Positions 1 through 7,879 of a stretch of 64,000 nt of DNA are shown here, piece after piece. A program made the position numbers and the translations under genes. Source of the stretch: Arthrobacter sp. Soil782 (GTDB lineage: Bacteria; Actinomycetota; Actinomycetes; Actinomycetales; Micrococcaceae); contig NZ_LMSO01000001.1 in NCBI RefSeq assembly GCF_001428435.1, positions 394,319-458,318 on the forward strand, read 5' to 3'. Each line of letters opens with the position of its first letter. Position 1 is the first letter of the stretch. The notes under the pieces were generated by a model. That model had not been told where the DNA came from, did not search any database, and worked only from the letters and a program-made list of their open reading frames with translations.

Positions 1-240
1 CCCTGGCAGCCCGTGCAGGTACCGAAGCCCATGTACATTGAGGCTCCGAAAGCTGAGCGCGAGGATCCGGCTCCGCTGGACCTGCCCGAGGCGCCGAAGC
101 CGGTGGCAAAGACGCCGATCAAGAACGGTGCCGTCGCGCCCAAGACCGATTCCGCGCCCATGACTGCTGCTCCGCAGGCCGAGACATCAGCTACACCCAA
201 GATGAACCTGGACGACATCCTGCAGCGTCGCCGCGCCTAG
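1..240 (+). CDS. C-terminal part of an unknown protein (5' end outside window)
   Basis: The reading frame is open from the first base and ends at TAG 238-240, so the gene begins upstream of the window. What remains is rich in Pro, Ala, Lys and Glu, looks disordered, and ends in a short predicted helix with basic tail (NLDDILQRRRA). No catalytic motif is visible and I do not recognise the family. It lies 27 bp upstream of the phosphotransferase gene on the same strand, so the two may be cotranscribed. An internal GTG at 13 is probably not the start. Confidence 0.6.
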   Translation, partial: PWQPVQVPKPMYIEAPKAEREDPAPLDLPEAPKPVAKTPIKNGAVAPKTDSAPMTAAPQAETSATPKMNLDDILQRRRA

Positions 241-267
241 TCCGCGGCTGAAAGCCCGAGTGTTTCG

Positions 268-1485
268 TTGACGGAGGCGGAAGAGCTCGCGCTGCTGGAA
301 GGACGGGCCATTGGACCGGCACTCGAGGCGGCGGCAGCCGCCCTGACCGGTTCGCTCATCCAATGGTCCCTGAGCGGCATTCACCACAGGCCGGGCGCCG
401 GGGTGACGGGTATCTACTCCGTCCGGTGCGAGGTGTCCGGCGAGATGCTGAATGGGTTCCTGTGCGTCACCACCCGTCCGGTACCCGGAACGTTTGCCCG
501 TTCGGTGCGCCTGCACGGTCCAGAAGGCCTGCCGCTCCTGGCCTGGAGCCACCCCAATGATCCGCTGCTTCCTGATCTGGACTGGGCGTGCGATGCCCGC
601 TCTGTTGGTCCCGAACTGTTCGGTGTGCCTGCGGCCACGCTGACAACGCTCGGCTACCGGCCCATGAGGCGGGCAGTGCTTCGGGCCGAGGGCGCGGGGG
701 AGACCCGCTTCCTGAAGGTGATGCCGCGGGGCCGCGCTGCGGCGCTGTACGAGAGGCACCGGCTACTGCTCGATGCCGGCATTCCCGTTCCACAACCTGC
801 GGAGTCCCCGCGTAGGGATGTGCTGGTAACCAGGCAGGCGCCCGGAAGACCACTCGCGCAGCGGCTGCTGGGGGATGGCGCAACCGGTTTTGAGCCGGAA
901 GTTGTGGTCGATCTGCTGGAGCGGTTGCCCCGTGCCGTGTGTGACCTGCAGGTGCGGCGGCCGTGGTCTGCGGGAGTCCACAGCTACGCGGGCGCCGCCA
1001 CAGCCGTGCTGCCTGACCAATCGGAGCGGATCAGAACGCTGGCTTCCAGGGTGGAATATGGCATCCGCGCAGCACCGGCCGGGCCGGTGGTTCCAACCCA
1101 CGGTGATTTCTATGAGGGCAATCTTCTGGTCGAGGGCGGAAGCATCACTGCTGTTCTTGATCTCGACGGGTTGGGTCCCGGCCACCTGGTCGACGATTTG
1201 GCCTGCTTCCTGGCCCACCTTGCCATGCTGCCCTGCGTTGATGAACGTTACACCGCAGTTCCCGCAGCGCTGGCGCGGTTCCAACGGGTATTCGAGGAGC
1301 GGGTCGACCCCACAGCGCTTCGGGCCCGGGCGGCAGGGGTGAGCCTGACTCTTGTAGCGGGTGCAAGGAATTCAGGCCGGAACCAGGCCGGCGGCGGCTG
1401 GAGGGAAGGCGCGCTGCAGCGGCTGCTGGTGGCTGAGAACTTCCTGGATCATCCGGGCCCCGGTCCGGGTCCGGCAGCTGGATGA
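268..1485 (+). CDS. Aminoglycoside phosphotransferase (APH)-fold kinase
   Basis: A 405-residue kinase of the APH/choline-kinase fold. The catalytic loop is clear: PTHGDFYEGNLL with His278, Asp280 and Asn285, followed by LDLDG (about 297-301), which supplies the metal-binding Asp. The N-terminal 130 residues carry no recognised motif and resemble the extra lobe of maltokinase-like proteins. The substrate cannot be told from sequence; sugar or small-molecule phosphorylation is likelier than antibiotic resistance. The start is TTG 268, which gives the right N-terminal length, but no strong ribosome site is seen. It is followed by two hairpins and converges on the response regulator gene. Confidence 0.75.
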   Translation: MTEAEELALLEGRAIGPALEAAAAALTGSLIQWSLSGIHHRPGAGVTGIYSVRCEVSGEMLNGFLCVTTRPVPGTFARSVRLHGPEGLPLLAWSHPNDPLLPDLDWACDARSVGPELFGVPAATLTTLGYRPMRRAVLRAEGAGETRFLKVMPRGRAAALYERHRLLLDAGIPVPQPAESPRRDVLVTRQAPGRPLAQRLLGDGATGFEPEVVVDLLERLPRAVCDLQVRRPWSAGVHSYAGAATAVLPDQSERIRTLASRVEYGIRAAPAGPVVPTHGDFYEGNLLVEGGSITAVLDLDGLGPGHLVDDLACFLAHLAMLPCVDERYTAVPAALARFQRVFEERVDPTALRARAAGVSLTLVAGARNSGRNQAGGGWREGALQRLLVAENFLDHPGPGPGPAAG

Positions 1486-1550
1486 GAGTTTTCTCATCAG
1501 GGCTTCCTCCTGCTCTCACAATGGATCGCCATGATTGAACAACGGGACCC

Positions 1551-1631
1551 GTGACCGGTTCGGACAGCAGTTGTCCCAACCGGTCACTTCCGAAGGACCC
1601 GGGTGCGTCTCCCCCAACCGCGCCCGGGTCC
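1551..1631. terminator. Two tandem hairpins between convergent genes
   Basis: Hairpin 1 pairs GTGACCGGTT (1551-1560) with AACCGGTCAC (1578-1587), extended inside by GGACA/TGTCC. Hairpin 2 pairs GGACCCGGG (1595-1603) with CCCGGGTCC (1623-1631). Neither has a U tract, as is usual in high-GC actinobacteria. They lie between the plus-strand kinase and the minus-strand two-component operon, so they probably serve both directions. Confidence 0.7.
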
Positions 1632-1700
1632 GCCCATGCTGGAAGCAGGTGGACGGTGGTCCGAAATCCGGACGCTAATCTCACGCGCGGCAAAGGTGCG

Positions 1701-2372
1701 TCAGGAATCGTCGGCTACGAGCCGGTAGCCCATACCGCGCACGGTCGCGAAGCGCTCGGCGCCCAGCTTGTTCCGCAAGTAGCGCACGTAGACGTCCACC
1801 ACGTTGGAGCCGGGATCGAAGTCATAACCCCAGACGCGGGAGAGCAGCTGTTCCCGGCTGAGCACCTGGCCGGGATTGCGAAGGAACGCCTCTGCGAGAG
1901 CGAACTCCCGTGCTGAGAGATCCACTTCCTTCCCGTTGACGAGCGCCCTGCGGGACCTCAAATCAAGCTGGAGATCGCCGTGGGAGAGCACGGAGTTGTC
2001 CGCGCTCGGGGCTTCCTGCCGAAGGCGCAGGCGCACCCGTGCCAGCAGCTCTTCAAATCGGAAGGGCTTGGACATGTAGTCATCCGCACCGCCCTCCAGC
2101 CCCGCCACGGTGTCATCGACCGAGCTGCGCGCCGAGAGAATGATGACCGGAGTGCTGTTCTTGGACTCCCGGAGCCGGCGCAGCACGGTGAAACCGTCCT
2201 GATCAGGCAGTCCGAGGTCCAGCACTATGAGCTCGAAGTCTCCCGTCTGCGCGAGCTGATACCCATCCCGCCCGTTATCTGCCACGGTCGGCACGTAGCC
2301 GGCGGAACGCAGGCCCTTGGCCACGAAGGAGCTGATACGATCTTCGTCCTCAACGATCAGGATCTGGCTCAC
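1701..2372 (-). CDS. OmpR/PhoB-family response regulator
   Basis: A 223-residue regulator with an N-terminal receiver domain (1-115: acidic pair E8/D9, phospho-acceptor Asp52 in VLDLGLPD, Lys in SKPF) and a C-terminal winged helix (about 130-220, ending in DVYVRYLRNKLG...GMGYRL). It activates or represses promoters when phosphorylated by the kinase encoded just upstream. Its start overlaps the kinase stop by 4 bp, so the two are translationally coupled. No target gene is evident nearby other than its own operon. Confidence 0.93.
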   Translation of the reverse strand: MSQILIVEDEDRISSFVAKGLRSAGYVPTVADNGRDGYQLAQTGDFELIVLDLGLPDQDGFTVLRRLRESKNSTPVIILSARSSVDDTVAGLEGGADDYMSKPFRFEELLARVRLRLRQEAPSADNSVLSHGDLQLDLRSRRALVNGKEVDLSAREFALAEAFLRNPGQVLSREQLLSRVWGYDFDPGSNVVDVYVRYLRNKLGAERFATVRGMGYRLVADDS

Positions 2373-4036
2373 GGACGTTCTTCCTCAGTGGTGGTCGGGG
2401 TGGAGCCCAGCGGCAGGGACGGGATCGCCATAGTGAACGTCGAGCCCTGCCCGGGCGCAGACCGAAGCTCAACGGCACCCCCATGTGCCTCCGTAATAGC
2501 GCTGACGATCGTGAGGCCGAGACCGGCGCCTTCGGTGCGCTTGCTGCTCGGCCCACGTTCGAAGCGATCGAAGATCCTCTTCTGGTCCTCACGGGCGATG
2601 CCCGTGCCTTCGTCGCGCACCCAGAGCCACGCGCCGTCGTCGTCCTTGCGGGAGCCGATCGCGATGGTGGTTCCTTCCTCCGTGAATTTCACCGAGTTGG
2701 CCACCAGCTGCAGCCACGCCTGGGTGATCCTGCGGGGATCCAGCACTGCAATTGCCTCCGCCCGCGAATCGATGATCCAGCGGCGGGCCCCCAGTGTCCG
2801 TGCCTTGTCCATCACATCGTCGGTCAGTCTGCCGAGATTCACAGGTTCGGGGCGCACGAAGTTCGGCCCTGCTATGCCGGCGAGGGTTACGAGGTCATCC
2901 ACCAGCAGGCGCATCCGGTCGAGCTCATCCAGGGCGATGTCGCGCACCGCCTGGACATCGCGCGGGTCTGACGAGTCCTGCAGCTCCAGGTGCCCCTGCA
3001 CAATGGTGATCGGCGTGCGCAATTCGTGACCGACGTCGTCGAGCAGTTGGCGCTGTGAGGTGAACGAGCCCTCCAAGCGGTCGAGCATGGCGTTGACCGT
3101 GCGGGTCAGGTCGGAAAGATCATCATTGCCGGTCACCTCGATGCGCTGCGAGAGGTCCGTGTCCGTGATGCGCTGCGCAGTTGTGCGGACCCTGCGGATA
3201 GGATCGAGCAGCTTGCCGACGAGGAGGAATCCTACGACGCCGATGAGCGCCAATGTGGCGAAGCTGATCAGCGCATAGGTGCCAAAGGTCCGGTTCAGCT
3301 GCTGGTGCTCCGCCTCGGCATCGAATCCCAGTACGAAGAAGGTCGGTTGGGTGTCATTCGCGAGCATGACCGGGGCCACCAGGACCCGGTAGTCGGTGAA
3401 GGCGGTACTTACCGACTGAATGGTCACCTGATCCGGCGGCGCTACATCGGTTACATAGTTGACCAGCGCCGGATCATCCTCAAGGCGGACGTCGACCTCC
3501 TCGTTCGCGAAGAAAATCACCCGGTCATCGCGTACAGCCATCATTCCCTCATTGGGCTGGGTCAGCGTCCGCTGCATGAGGAGGTAGACCAGCTGGTCCG
3601 CCTCCACGAACGGCTCCAGTGTGTCGGGATCAATACCGGTTGCCAACAGGGTTTCCAGCTCCTGGAAGCTGCGGGCCAGCGATTCATCCATCTCGCTGTT
3701 GAGGTCGTTGCGCTGCAGTGCGTAGGCAGTGGCGCCGGCGAGCAGCAGCCCCAGCGCGCTGAGTACCAGCATTGCCGCCAGCACCCGGGTGCGCACCGAT
3801 GAGTATCCGCGCAGCGACTGGAGGATACGGGTCCGGAGTCCGGGTTTGCCCTCGCCTTCGCCCGCTGCACCGGGAGCGTCTGGTTCCACGTGCGGCAGCT
3901 TTACGAGGATAGTCGGTTCAGCGGACGGGGGAGGGCCCAGCGCCATCCGCTCCGTGGGTGGTGCCTCACCCAGTGGCGGCAAGGCCGGGCCCGTTGCGGG
4001 ACGGGTGGATGCTCCGGCGTCGGGCCTAGTCATCAT
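2369..4036 (-). CDS. Membrane sensor histidine kinase
   Basis: A 555-residue HATPase kinase. The first 80 residues are Pro-rich and cytoplasmic. TM1 (about 85-107) and TM2 (about 253-275) enclose an extracytoplasmic sensor of about 145 residues. A HAMP linker (275-328), the phospho-acceptor His337 in DDVGHELRTP, an N box (ANSVKF) and the G boxes DEGTGIA and GAGLGLTIV follow. It is the partner of the response regulator, with a 4-bp overlap. Its start lies inside the last codons of the upstream acidic-protein gene (11-bp overlap), so all three form one operon. The signal sensed is unknown. Confidence 0.93.
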   Translation of the reverse strand: MMTRPDAGASTRPATGPALPPLGEAPPTERMALGPPPSAEPTILVKLPHVEPDAPGAAGEGEGKPGLRTRILQSLRGYSSVRTRVLAAMLVLSALGLLLAGATAYALQRNDLNSEMDESLARSFQELETLLATGIDPDTLEPFVEADQLVYLLMQRTLTQPNEGMMAVRDDRVIFFANEEVDVRLEDDPALVNYVTDVAPPDQVTIQSVSTAFTDYRVLVAPVMLANDTQPTFFVLGFDAEAEHQQLNRTFGTYALISFATLALIGVVGFLLVGKLLDPIRRVRTTAQRITDTDLSQRIEVTGNDDLSDLTRTVNAMLDRLEGSFTSQRQLLDDVGHELRTPITIVQGHLELQDSSDPRDVQAVRDIALDELDRMRLLVDDLVTLAGIAGPNFVRPEPVNLGRLTDDVMDKARTLGARRWIIDSRAEAIAVLDPRRITQAWLQLVANSVKFTEEGTTIAIGSRKDDDGAWLWVRDEGTGIAREDQKRIFDRFERGPSSKRTEGAGLGLTIVSAITEAHGGAVELRSAPGQGSTFTMAIPSLPLGSTPTTTEEERP

Positions 4037-4445
4037 CTACCTCGCCGTCATCCTCAATGCCGTCATCGCCGCCGCGTCCCCGACCTCTGTCGTCATCGTC
4101 GTCCTGGATCACGGGCGGCGGGGCGGGAACAACAGCGGGTGGCGGCGAGGCCGCTTCCGTAGGTTCGACAGTCGCTTCGGCCGAGGGCTCCGGCGCGGGA
4201 GGGGCGGGCACTTCCGAGGGGGAAACGGACGGAGCCGCGGTGCTTGCCGGGGTGGGAGTTTGCGTGGGGCTAGGCGAGGGAGTGCCCGGAGGCGCCGGTA
4301 CCTGCGTGTCGGTCACGCCTACAGCTGGGCCCAGGTTCTCCGGTGCAGGCCCGCGCAGCGAGCCGATCATCGCCGCGCCAACCGCAACAACAGCTCCCGC
4401 GCTGGCTGCGGTAATGAGCCAGGTATGCACCTGTGACCGTTTCAT
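4026..4445 (-). CDS. Exported or anchored protein with Pro/Thr linker and Asp-rich tail, first gene of the two-component operon
   Basis: About 139 residues. One N-terminal hydrophobic segment (about 8-30, signal anchor) is followed by a Pro/Ser/Thr-rich low-complexity linker (about 45-110) and a very acidic tail alternating Asp with Arg/Gly. Start ATG 4445 is chosen because GGGG lies 9 nt upstream; the ATGs at 4469/4466 have none. The 3' end overlaps the kinase start by 11 bp. No family is recognised. The acidic tail could bind divalent cations outside the cell, so it may be an accessory part of the sensor (inference). Confidence 0.7.
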   Translation of the reverse strand: MKRSQVHTWLITAASAGAVVAVGAAMIGSLRGPAPENLGPAVGVTDTQVPAPPGTPSPSPTQTPTPASTAAPSVSPSEVPAPPAPEPSAEATVEPTEAASPPPAVVPAPPPVIQDDDDDRGRGRGGDDGIEDDGEVDDD

Positions 4446-4511
4446 GTACCAAGTATCCCCACACATCATGAGATGCAGATGAGAACGGAAGCGGCTATTT
4501 CCGGGCGGCGA

Positions 4512-5006
4512 TCAGGATTCCGAAGACGGTTTGGCTTGTGACTTCTCGGCAAGCAGCCGGTCAAGCAGGGGCTCCACGCGGTACGGGATGTGTTCATGCA
4601 GGGCCAGCACTGTCTCGGTTCGGATCACGCCCTTGATGCGCAGGACCGACCGCAGCGCTGACTGGAGGTGATGGGTGTCTGTCGCCGCCACCCGGCACCA
4701 TACGTCGCCACGGCCTGAGATCTCATGAACCTCGAGCACCTGTTCCAGCGTGCGCAGTGCCGAGATGACACCGTCCAGTTCCCGGTGGGTTACTTCGATC
4801 GTGACGAAAGCGACGACGTCGTACTCCAGCCTTGCAAGGTCGAGTTCCCTTCCGCTCCTGCGCAGGATGCCTGATCTGAACAGCCGCTGCATCCTCGCCT
4901 GCGCGGTGTTGCGGGCCATGCCGAGAGTCTCGCTGAGCTGGCTGACCTGCGAGCGCGGTTCGTGGACCAGCTCGCGGAGAAGGCGGATGTCTGTTCGGTC
5001 GAGCAT
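4512..5006 (-). CDS. Lrp/AsnC-family transcriptional regulator
   Basis: A 164-residue regulator with an N-terminal HTH (DIRLLRELVHEPRSQVSQLS, then TAQARMQRL) and a C-terminal ligand-sensing RAM domain with two AsnC-type halves. Start ATG 5006 is preceded by GAGGAG at 8 nt; the longer frame to 5051 lacks such a site. It is transcribed away from the MFS transporter gene with a 149-bp gap, the usual layout of a local regulator and the exporter it controls. The effector is probably an amino acid or related metabolite (inference). Confidence 0.85.
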   Translation of the reverse strand: MLDRTDIRLLRELVHEPRSQVSQLSETLGMARNTAQARMQRLFRSGILRRSGRELDLARLEYDVVAFVTIEVTHRELDGVISALRTLEQVLEVHEISGRGDVWCRVAATDTHHLQSALRSVLRIKGVIRTETVLALHEHIPYRVEPLLDRLLAEKSQAKPSSES

Positions 5007-5155
5007 GCGCACAACTCCTCGTTCAGCCCACCGGGGAGCCTGATCTCCCACGAATTTTGAGCACGATGATCAGAGTATGCCGAATTCAGCTGCCACGCTA
5101 ACCCCCAGACCTCACCATCAATAGGAGGAATGGTAGGAATCGGCGGAAGGTGTCC

Positions 5156-6403
5156 ATGAGCGTCATCAGCGAATTGCGGATGCGTCCTGCAACCGCGAAG
5201 TCTCACCGCTGGGACGCATCAAGGCGCACACGGCTCGGCCTCACCGTCGTCGTGCTGGCCACGCTGCTGGTGGGGGCCAATCTAGCGACCCCGCTATACC
5301 CGCTGATCCGCGCCAACCTCGGCCTCAGCGCCTTCGATACGACGGTAGCGTTCTCCGCGTACGTTCTGACCCTTGTCGCGGGCCTGCTCCTGGTCGGTCA
5401 CTGGTCGGACCATATCGGTCGCCGGGCTGCACTGGTGCTCGCCGTCCTCACCGGTGTAGTGGGCGTTGTTGTATTCGGCACAGCCACATCGCTGCCCATG
5501 CTGGTCCTGGGCCGCTGCCTTCAGGGAGCGGCAGTGGCGTGCGCTACCGGCGCCAGTTCTGCAGCGCTGCGGGATCTGTTGCCGCACCGTCCGGAATGGG
5601 CGTCACGCTTTACGCTGGTTGCGTCCGCGGGGGGAGTGGCTGCAGGGCCGATCGTGGGTGGACTCCTGTCCCTGCTTCCCGAGCCGACAAGGGTTCCGTT
5701 CGGGATCTACGCCGTCTTCCTCGCGCTGCTTCTGATTCCATTGGTGCGCCTCGATGCCCGCCCCGCGATCAAGCCCGCGCTGCCTGCCCGCCCATTGTCC
5801 GCATTGAAGCCGAGACGCCCAGCGGTGTCCAGGACCGCGCGCAGGGCGTTCTGGTCTGCTGCCGCCGTCGGCTTTCTCAGTTTCGCCGTGTTCGGCTTCT
5901 CGCTCAGCCTGGCACCGACCTATGTCACCGCCATGGCCGGAGAGATCAGCAGGCCTTTGGTGGGCGTGCTTGCCGGGCTGGTCCTGGCGGTCTCGGCTGC
6001 GAGCCAGCTATTCCCGCAGGGCGCAGCGAAACCCGCGCAGGCCGGAGCGGTTGGGCTGCTCATTATGGCGGGCGGGGTCGCGCTTGTTCCGCTCGCGGGC
6101 AGTGTGGGCAGCGTTTCCCTCTTTGTTGCCGCGTTGGTTCTTGCTGGAGCGGGGCAGGGGATCGCCTTCCGAATCCTATTCAACGCGGTCGCGCAGCAGG
6201 TTGAAGGCTCCCAGCATGCACAGATCATCAGCACCGTCTATGTGATCACCTACCTCGGAAGCGCCGTCCCGGTGCTTGGCCTAGGTCTCGCCGTGGATGC
6301 ACTGGGGCTGATGGCTGCGGTCACCTGCTTCTCGGCTGTGATTGCGGCTGCCTGCGTCGGTATGGCGATTTACCTTCGCCGAAGCGCTGCATCAAAGGCC
6401 TGA
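5156..6403 (+). CDS. MFS transporter, drug/metabolite exporter type
   Basis: About 415 residues with twelve hydrophobic segments. The MFS signature between TM2 and TM3 is visible (GHWSDHIGRRAAL), and a motif-C-like glycine-rich run (ASAGGVAAGPIVGG) is typical of antiporters. The start is ATG 5156 with GGAAGG 5 nt upstream; GTG 5150 in frame is possible. It is divergent from the Lrp-type regulator, which probably controls it. The substrate cannot be assigned. Confidence 0.88.
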   Translation: MSVISELRMRPATAKSHRWDASRRTRLGLTVVVLATLLVGANLATPLYPLIRANLGLSAFDTTVAFSAYVLTLVAGLLLVGHWSDHIGRRAALVLAVLTGVVGVVVFGTATSLPMLVLGRCLQGAAVACATGASSAALRDLLPHRPEWASRFTLVASAGGVAAGPIVGGLLSLLPEPTRVPFGIYAVFLALLLIPLVRLDARPAIKPALPARPLSALKPRRPAVSRTARRAFWSAAAVGFLSFAVFGFSLSLAPTYVTAMAGEISRPLVGVLAGLVLAVSAASQLFPQGAAKPAQAGAVGLLIMAGGVALVPLAGSVGSVSLFVAALVLAGAGQGIAFRILFNAVAQQVEGSQHAQIISTVYVITYLGSAVPVLGLGLAVDALGLMAAVTCFSAVIAAACVGMAIYLRRSAASKA

Positions 6404-6433
6404 ATTTCCAAAGAAATATTTGCAAAGAAAGCA

Positions 6434-6462
6434 TTGCAAAGGAACCTTTGCCGGTGTATTCT
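6434..6462 (+). promoter_or_regulatory. Promoter with inverted repeat between -35 and -10, leaderless start
   Basis: TTGCAA (6434-6439) and TATTCT (6457-6462) are 17 nt apart. A perfect inverted repeat GCAAAGG-aa-CCTTTGC (6436-6451) sits on the -35 and spacer. The start codon ATG 6469 is 6 nt after the -10, so transcription should begin at or next to the A of ATG. The repeat is a good candidate operator for the ArsR-like regulator encoded just downstream (autoregulation, inferred). Confidence 0.6.
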
Positions 6463-6468
6463 CCTCTC

Positions 6469-7095
6469 ATGGAGTCTGCCAAACCGAACGATCGCACTGT
6501 CGATATCAACGCTTTGAAAGCGCTGACGCATCCACTGAGGATCCAGCTTTTGAACGCGTTGTCGCAGTTCGGTCCGCAGACTGCCAGTGCGCTCGCAGCC
6601 CGGCTCGGGGAGTCGAGCGGGTCCACCAGCTACCACCTGAGGCAGTTGGCGCGGCACGAGCTTGTCCGTGAAGTGGAAGGTCGGGGATCAGCGCGAGAGC
6701 GCTGGTGGGAGCGCCCACCCGGTGCCCTCAACCTCTACTCCAGTGAAATGGCACATGATCCCGGTACCCGGGAGGTTGCCGCAATCGTCAATCGGGAGTT
6801 CAGCCATAATCGGGCCGCGCTGCTCGAGGACTACATGGAACGCGGTCCGTTCGTACTGCCGGAGGAGTGGCTGGATGCCTCGGTCATCTCCACCATCAAC
6901 GCCCGTCTCACCGCTGCCCAGCTCGCTGAGCTGTCGGATGAGCTGATGCGCCTTGCACGCGACCTCTTCGAAAAGTACCGGCCGGACGGCAATGCTTCGC
7001 CGGACGCCAAGGCCGTGCAGATCCACCTGAACACCTTTCCGATCGTCCAGGGCCAGTTCCCTGAGCCTGCTTCCCGAAAAGAGCACACGCCATGA
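6469..7095 (+). CDS. ArsR-like winged-helix transcriptional regulator
   Basis: A 208-residue regulator of the ArsR/HTH_20 type: the DNA-binding domain spans about 14-90 (ALKALTHPLRIQLLNALS, recognition region GSTSYHLRQL, wing GRGSARERWW). The C-terminal 110 residues are helical and may form the dimer or ligand domain. No Cys metal site is present, so it is not a classic metal sensor. Start ATG 6469 has no Shine-Dalgarno sequence but lies 6 nt after a -10 box. Its stop overlaps the next small gene by 4 bp. Confidence 0.85.
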   Translation: MESAKPNDRTVDINALKALTHPLRIQLLNALSQFGPQTASALAARLGESSGSTSYHLRQLARHELVREVEGRGSARERWWERPPGALNLYSSEMAHDPGTREVAAIVNREFSHNRAALLEDYMERGPFVLPEEWLDASVISTINARLTAAQLAELSDELMRLARDLFEKYRPDGNASPDAKAVQIHLNTFPIVQGQFPEPASRKEHTP

Positions 7096-7286
7096 CCACG
7101 CTTGCCGGTCTCTACCCACCAGCACAACCCTCCGGATTCGAAGCCCTGCTCATTGCTGTTGGCCGCTGGCTCGTCAGCACAGGCGAACGGCGCGCTGCGC
7201 GGGAACACACCATGGTTGACCACCGTGTACACGAGGACCGTCTCCGCGACGGAACGGCTCTCCGTCATTCAGGGCTGTGGCTCTAG
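7092..7286 (+). CDS. Small unknown protein, translationally coupled to the ArsR-like regulator
   Basis: A 64-residue frame starting at ATG 7092, overlapping the regulator stop in an ATGA arrangement, which supports coupled translation. It has no clear membrane segment or motif; the C-terminal half is Arg/His-rich. I do not recognise it. The overlap and same-strand position are the only support, and similar short frames can occur by chance. Confidence 0.45.
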   Translation: MTTLAGLYPPAQPSGFEALLIAVGRWLVSTGERRAAREHTMVDHRVHEDRLRDGTALRHSGLWL

Positions 7287-7301
7287 CCTCCGGCCAGGCC
7301 C

Positions 7302-7790
7302 CTAGCCCGCTCCGGGCAGCAGGCCCGCGTTGCCCTCCATGCGGTTGAAGATCAGGGTGGTCTCCGTATGTCCCACCACCGGATCGGTGGTGAGGTAGTC
7401 CAGTACCCAGTCCCGCAGGGCGTCCGTGTCTGCGACCGCGAGGTGGATGAGGTAGTCCACCGAACCTGAAACATGGTACGTGGCGACCACCTCGGGGAGT
7501 GCGGGCACCCGGGAGGTGAACCTGTCGATTTCCTCGCGGTTGTGCCCGTTGAGCTGCACGGAAATCAGGGCCTGCACAGCACGGCCGATTGCGGCCAGAC
7601 TCACTTCGGCATGGTAGCCGCTGATGACTCCGCGCTCCGTTAGCTGGCGGGTCCGGAGCAGCGCTGTGGATGGTGCAACGCCCACCTTCTCGGCGAGCTG
7701 CGCATTGGTGATCCGGGCGTCAGCGAGCAATTCCTGCACGATTCGACGGTCCACCGGATCCAGTCCGTCCGGTTTGCCACTGTTCGTCAT
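7302..7790 (-). CDS. Lrp/AsnC-family transcriptional regulator
   Basis: A 162-residue regulator of classic Lrp length: HTH in residues 10-60 (LDPVDRRIVQELLADARITN, APSTALLRTRQL) and an AsnC ligand/oligomer domain from about 70 (VVATYHVSGSVDYLIHLAV, PVVGHTETTLIF). ATG 7790 has an AGGAG site 9 nt upstream. It is divergent from the kinase-like gene, with a short intergenic gap holding 12-bp repeats that may be its operators. Confidence 0.9.
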   Translation of the reverse strand: MTNSGKPDGLDPVDRRIVQELLADARITNAQLAEKVGVAPSTALLRTRQLTERGVISGYHAEVSLAAIGRAVQALISVQLNGHNREEIDRFTSRVPALPEVVATYHVSGSVDYLIHLAVADTDALRDWVLDYLTTDPVVGHTETTLIFNRMEGNAGLLPGAG

Positions 7791-7803
7791 GCGGGTGCTC
7801 CTG

Positions 7804-7840
7804 CCTTGCCTGAGTTCCTGCCTGTGGTCCTGCCTGCGGG
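7804..7840. repeat. Three tandem ~12-bp CCTGCCTG repeats between divergent genes
   Basis: CCTTGCCTG (7804-7812), CCTGCCTG (7817-7824) and CCTGCCTG (7829-7836) follow one another at about one helical turn. They lie between the Lrp-type regulator start and the kinase promoter. Helically phased repeats suit an oligomeric Lrp protein, but this is inference. Confidence 0.4.
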
Positions 7841-7866
7841 AATTCCTCCAGCCTACCGGCGGTGCG

Positions 7867-7872
7867 TAACCT
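7867..7872 (+). promoter_or_regulatory. -10 box for leaderless kinase gene
   Basis: TAACCT is followed by 7 nt and then ATG 7880. No Shine-Dalgarno sequence precedes the ATG. This matches the TANNNT-N6/8-start layout seen elsewhere in the window. Confidence 0.5.
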
Positions 7873-7879
7873 TGTGCTC

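Noticed and set aside
1980..3029. 349-residue plus-strand frame opposite the two-component genes
   Set aside because: It is antisense to clearly conserved kinase and regulator domains and its composition (Arg/Ser runs) is typical of a shadow frame in GC-rich DNA.
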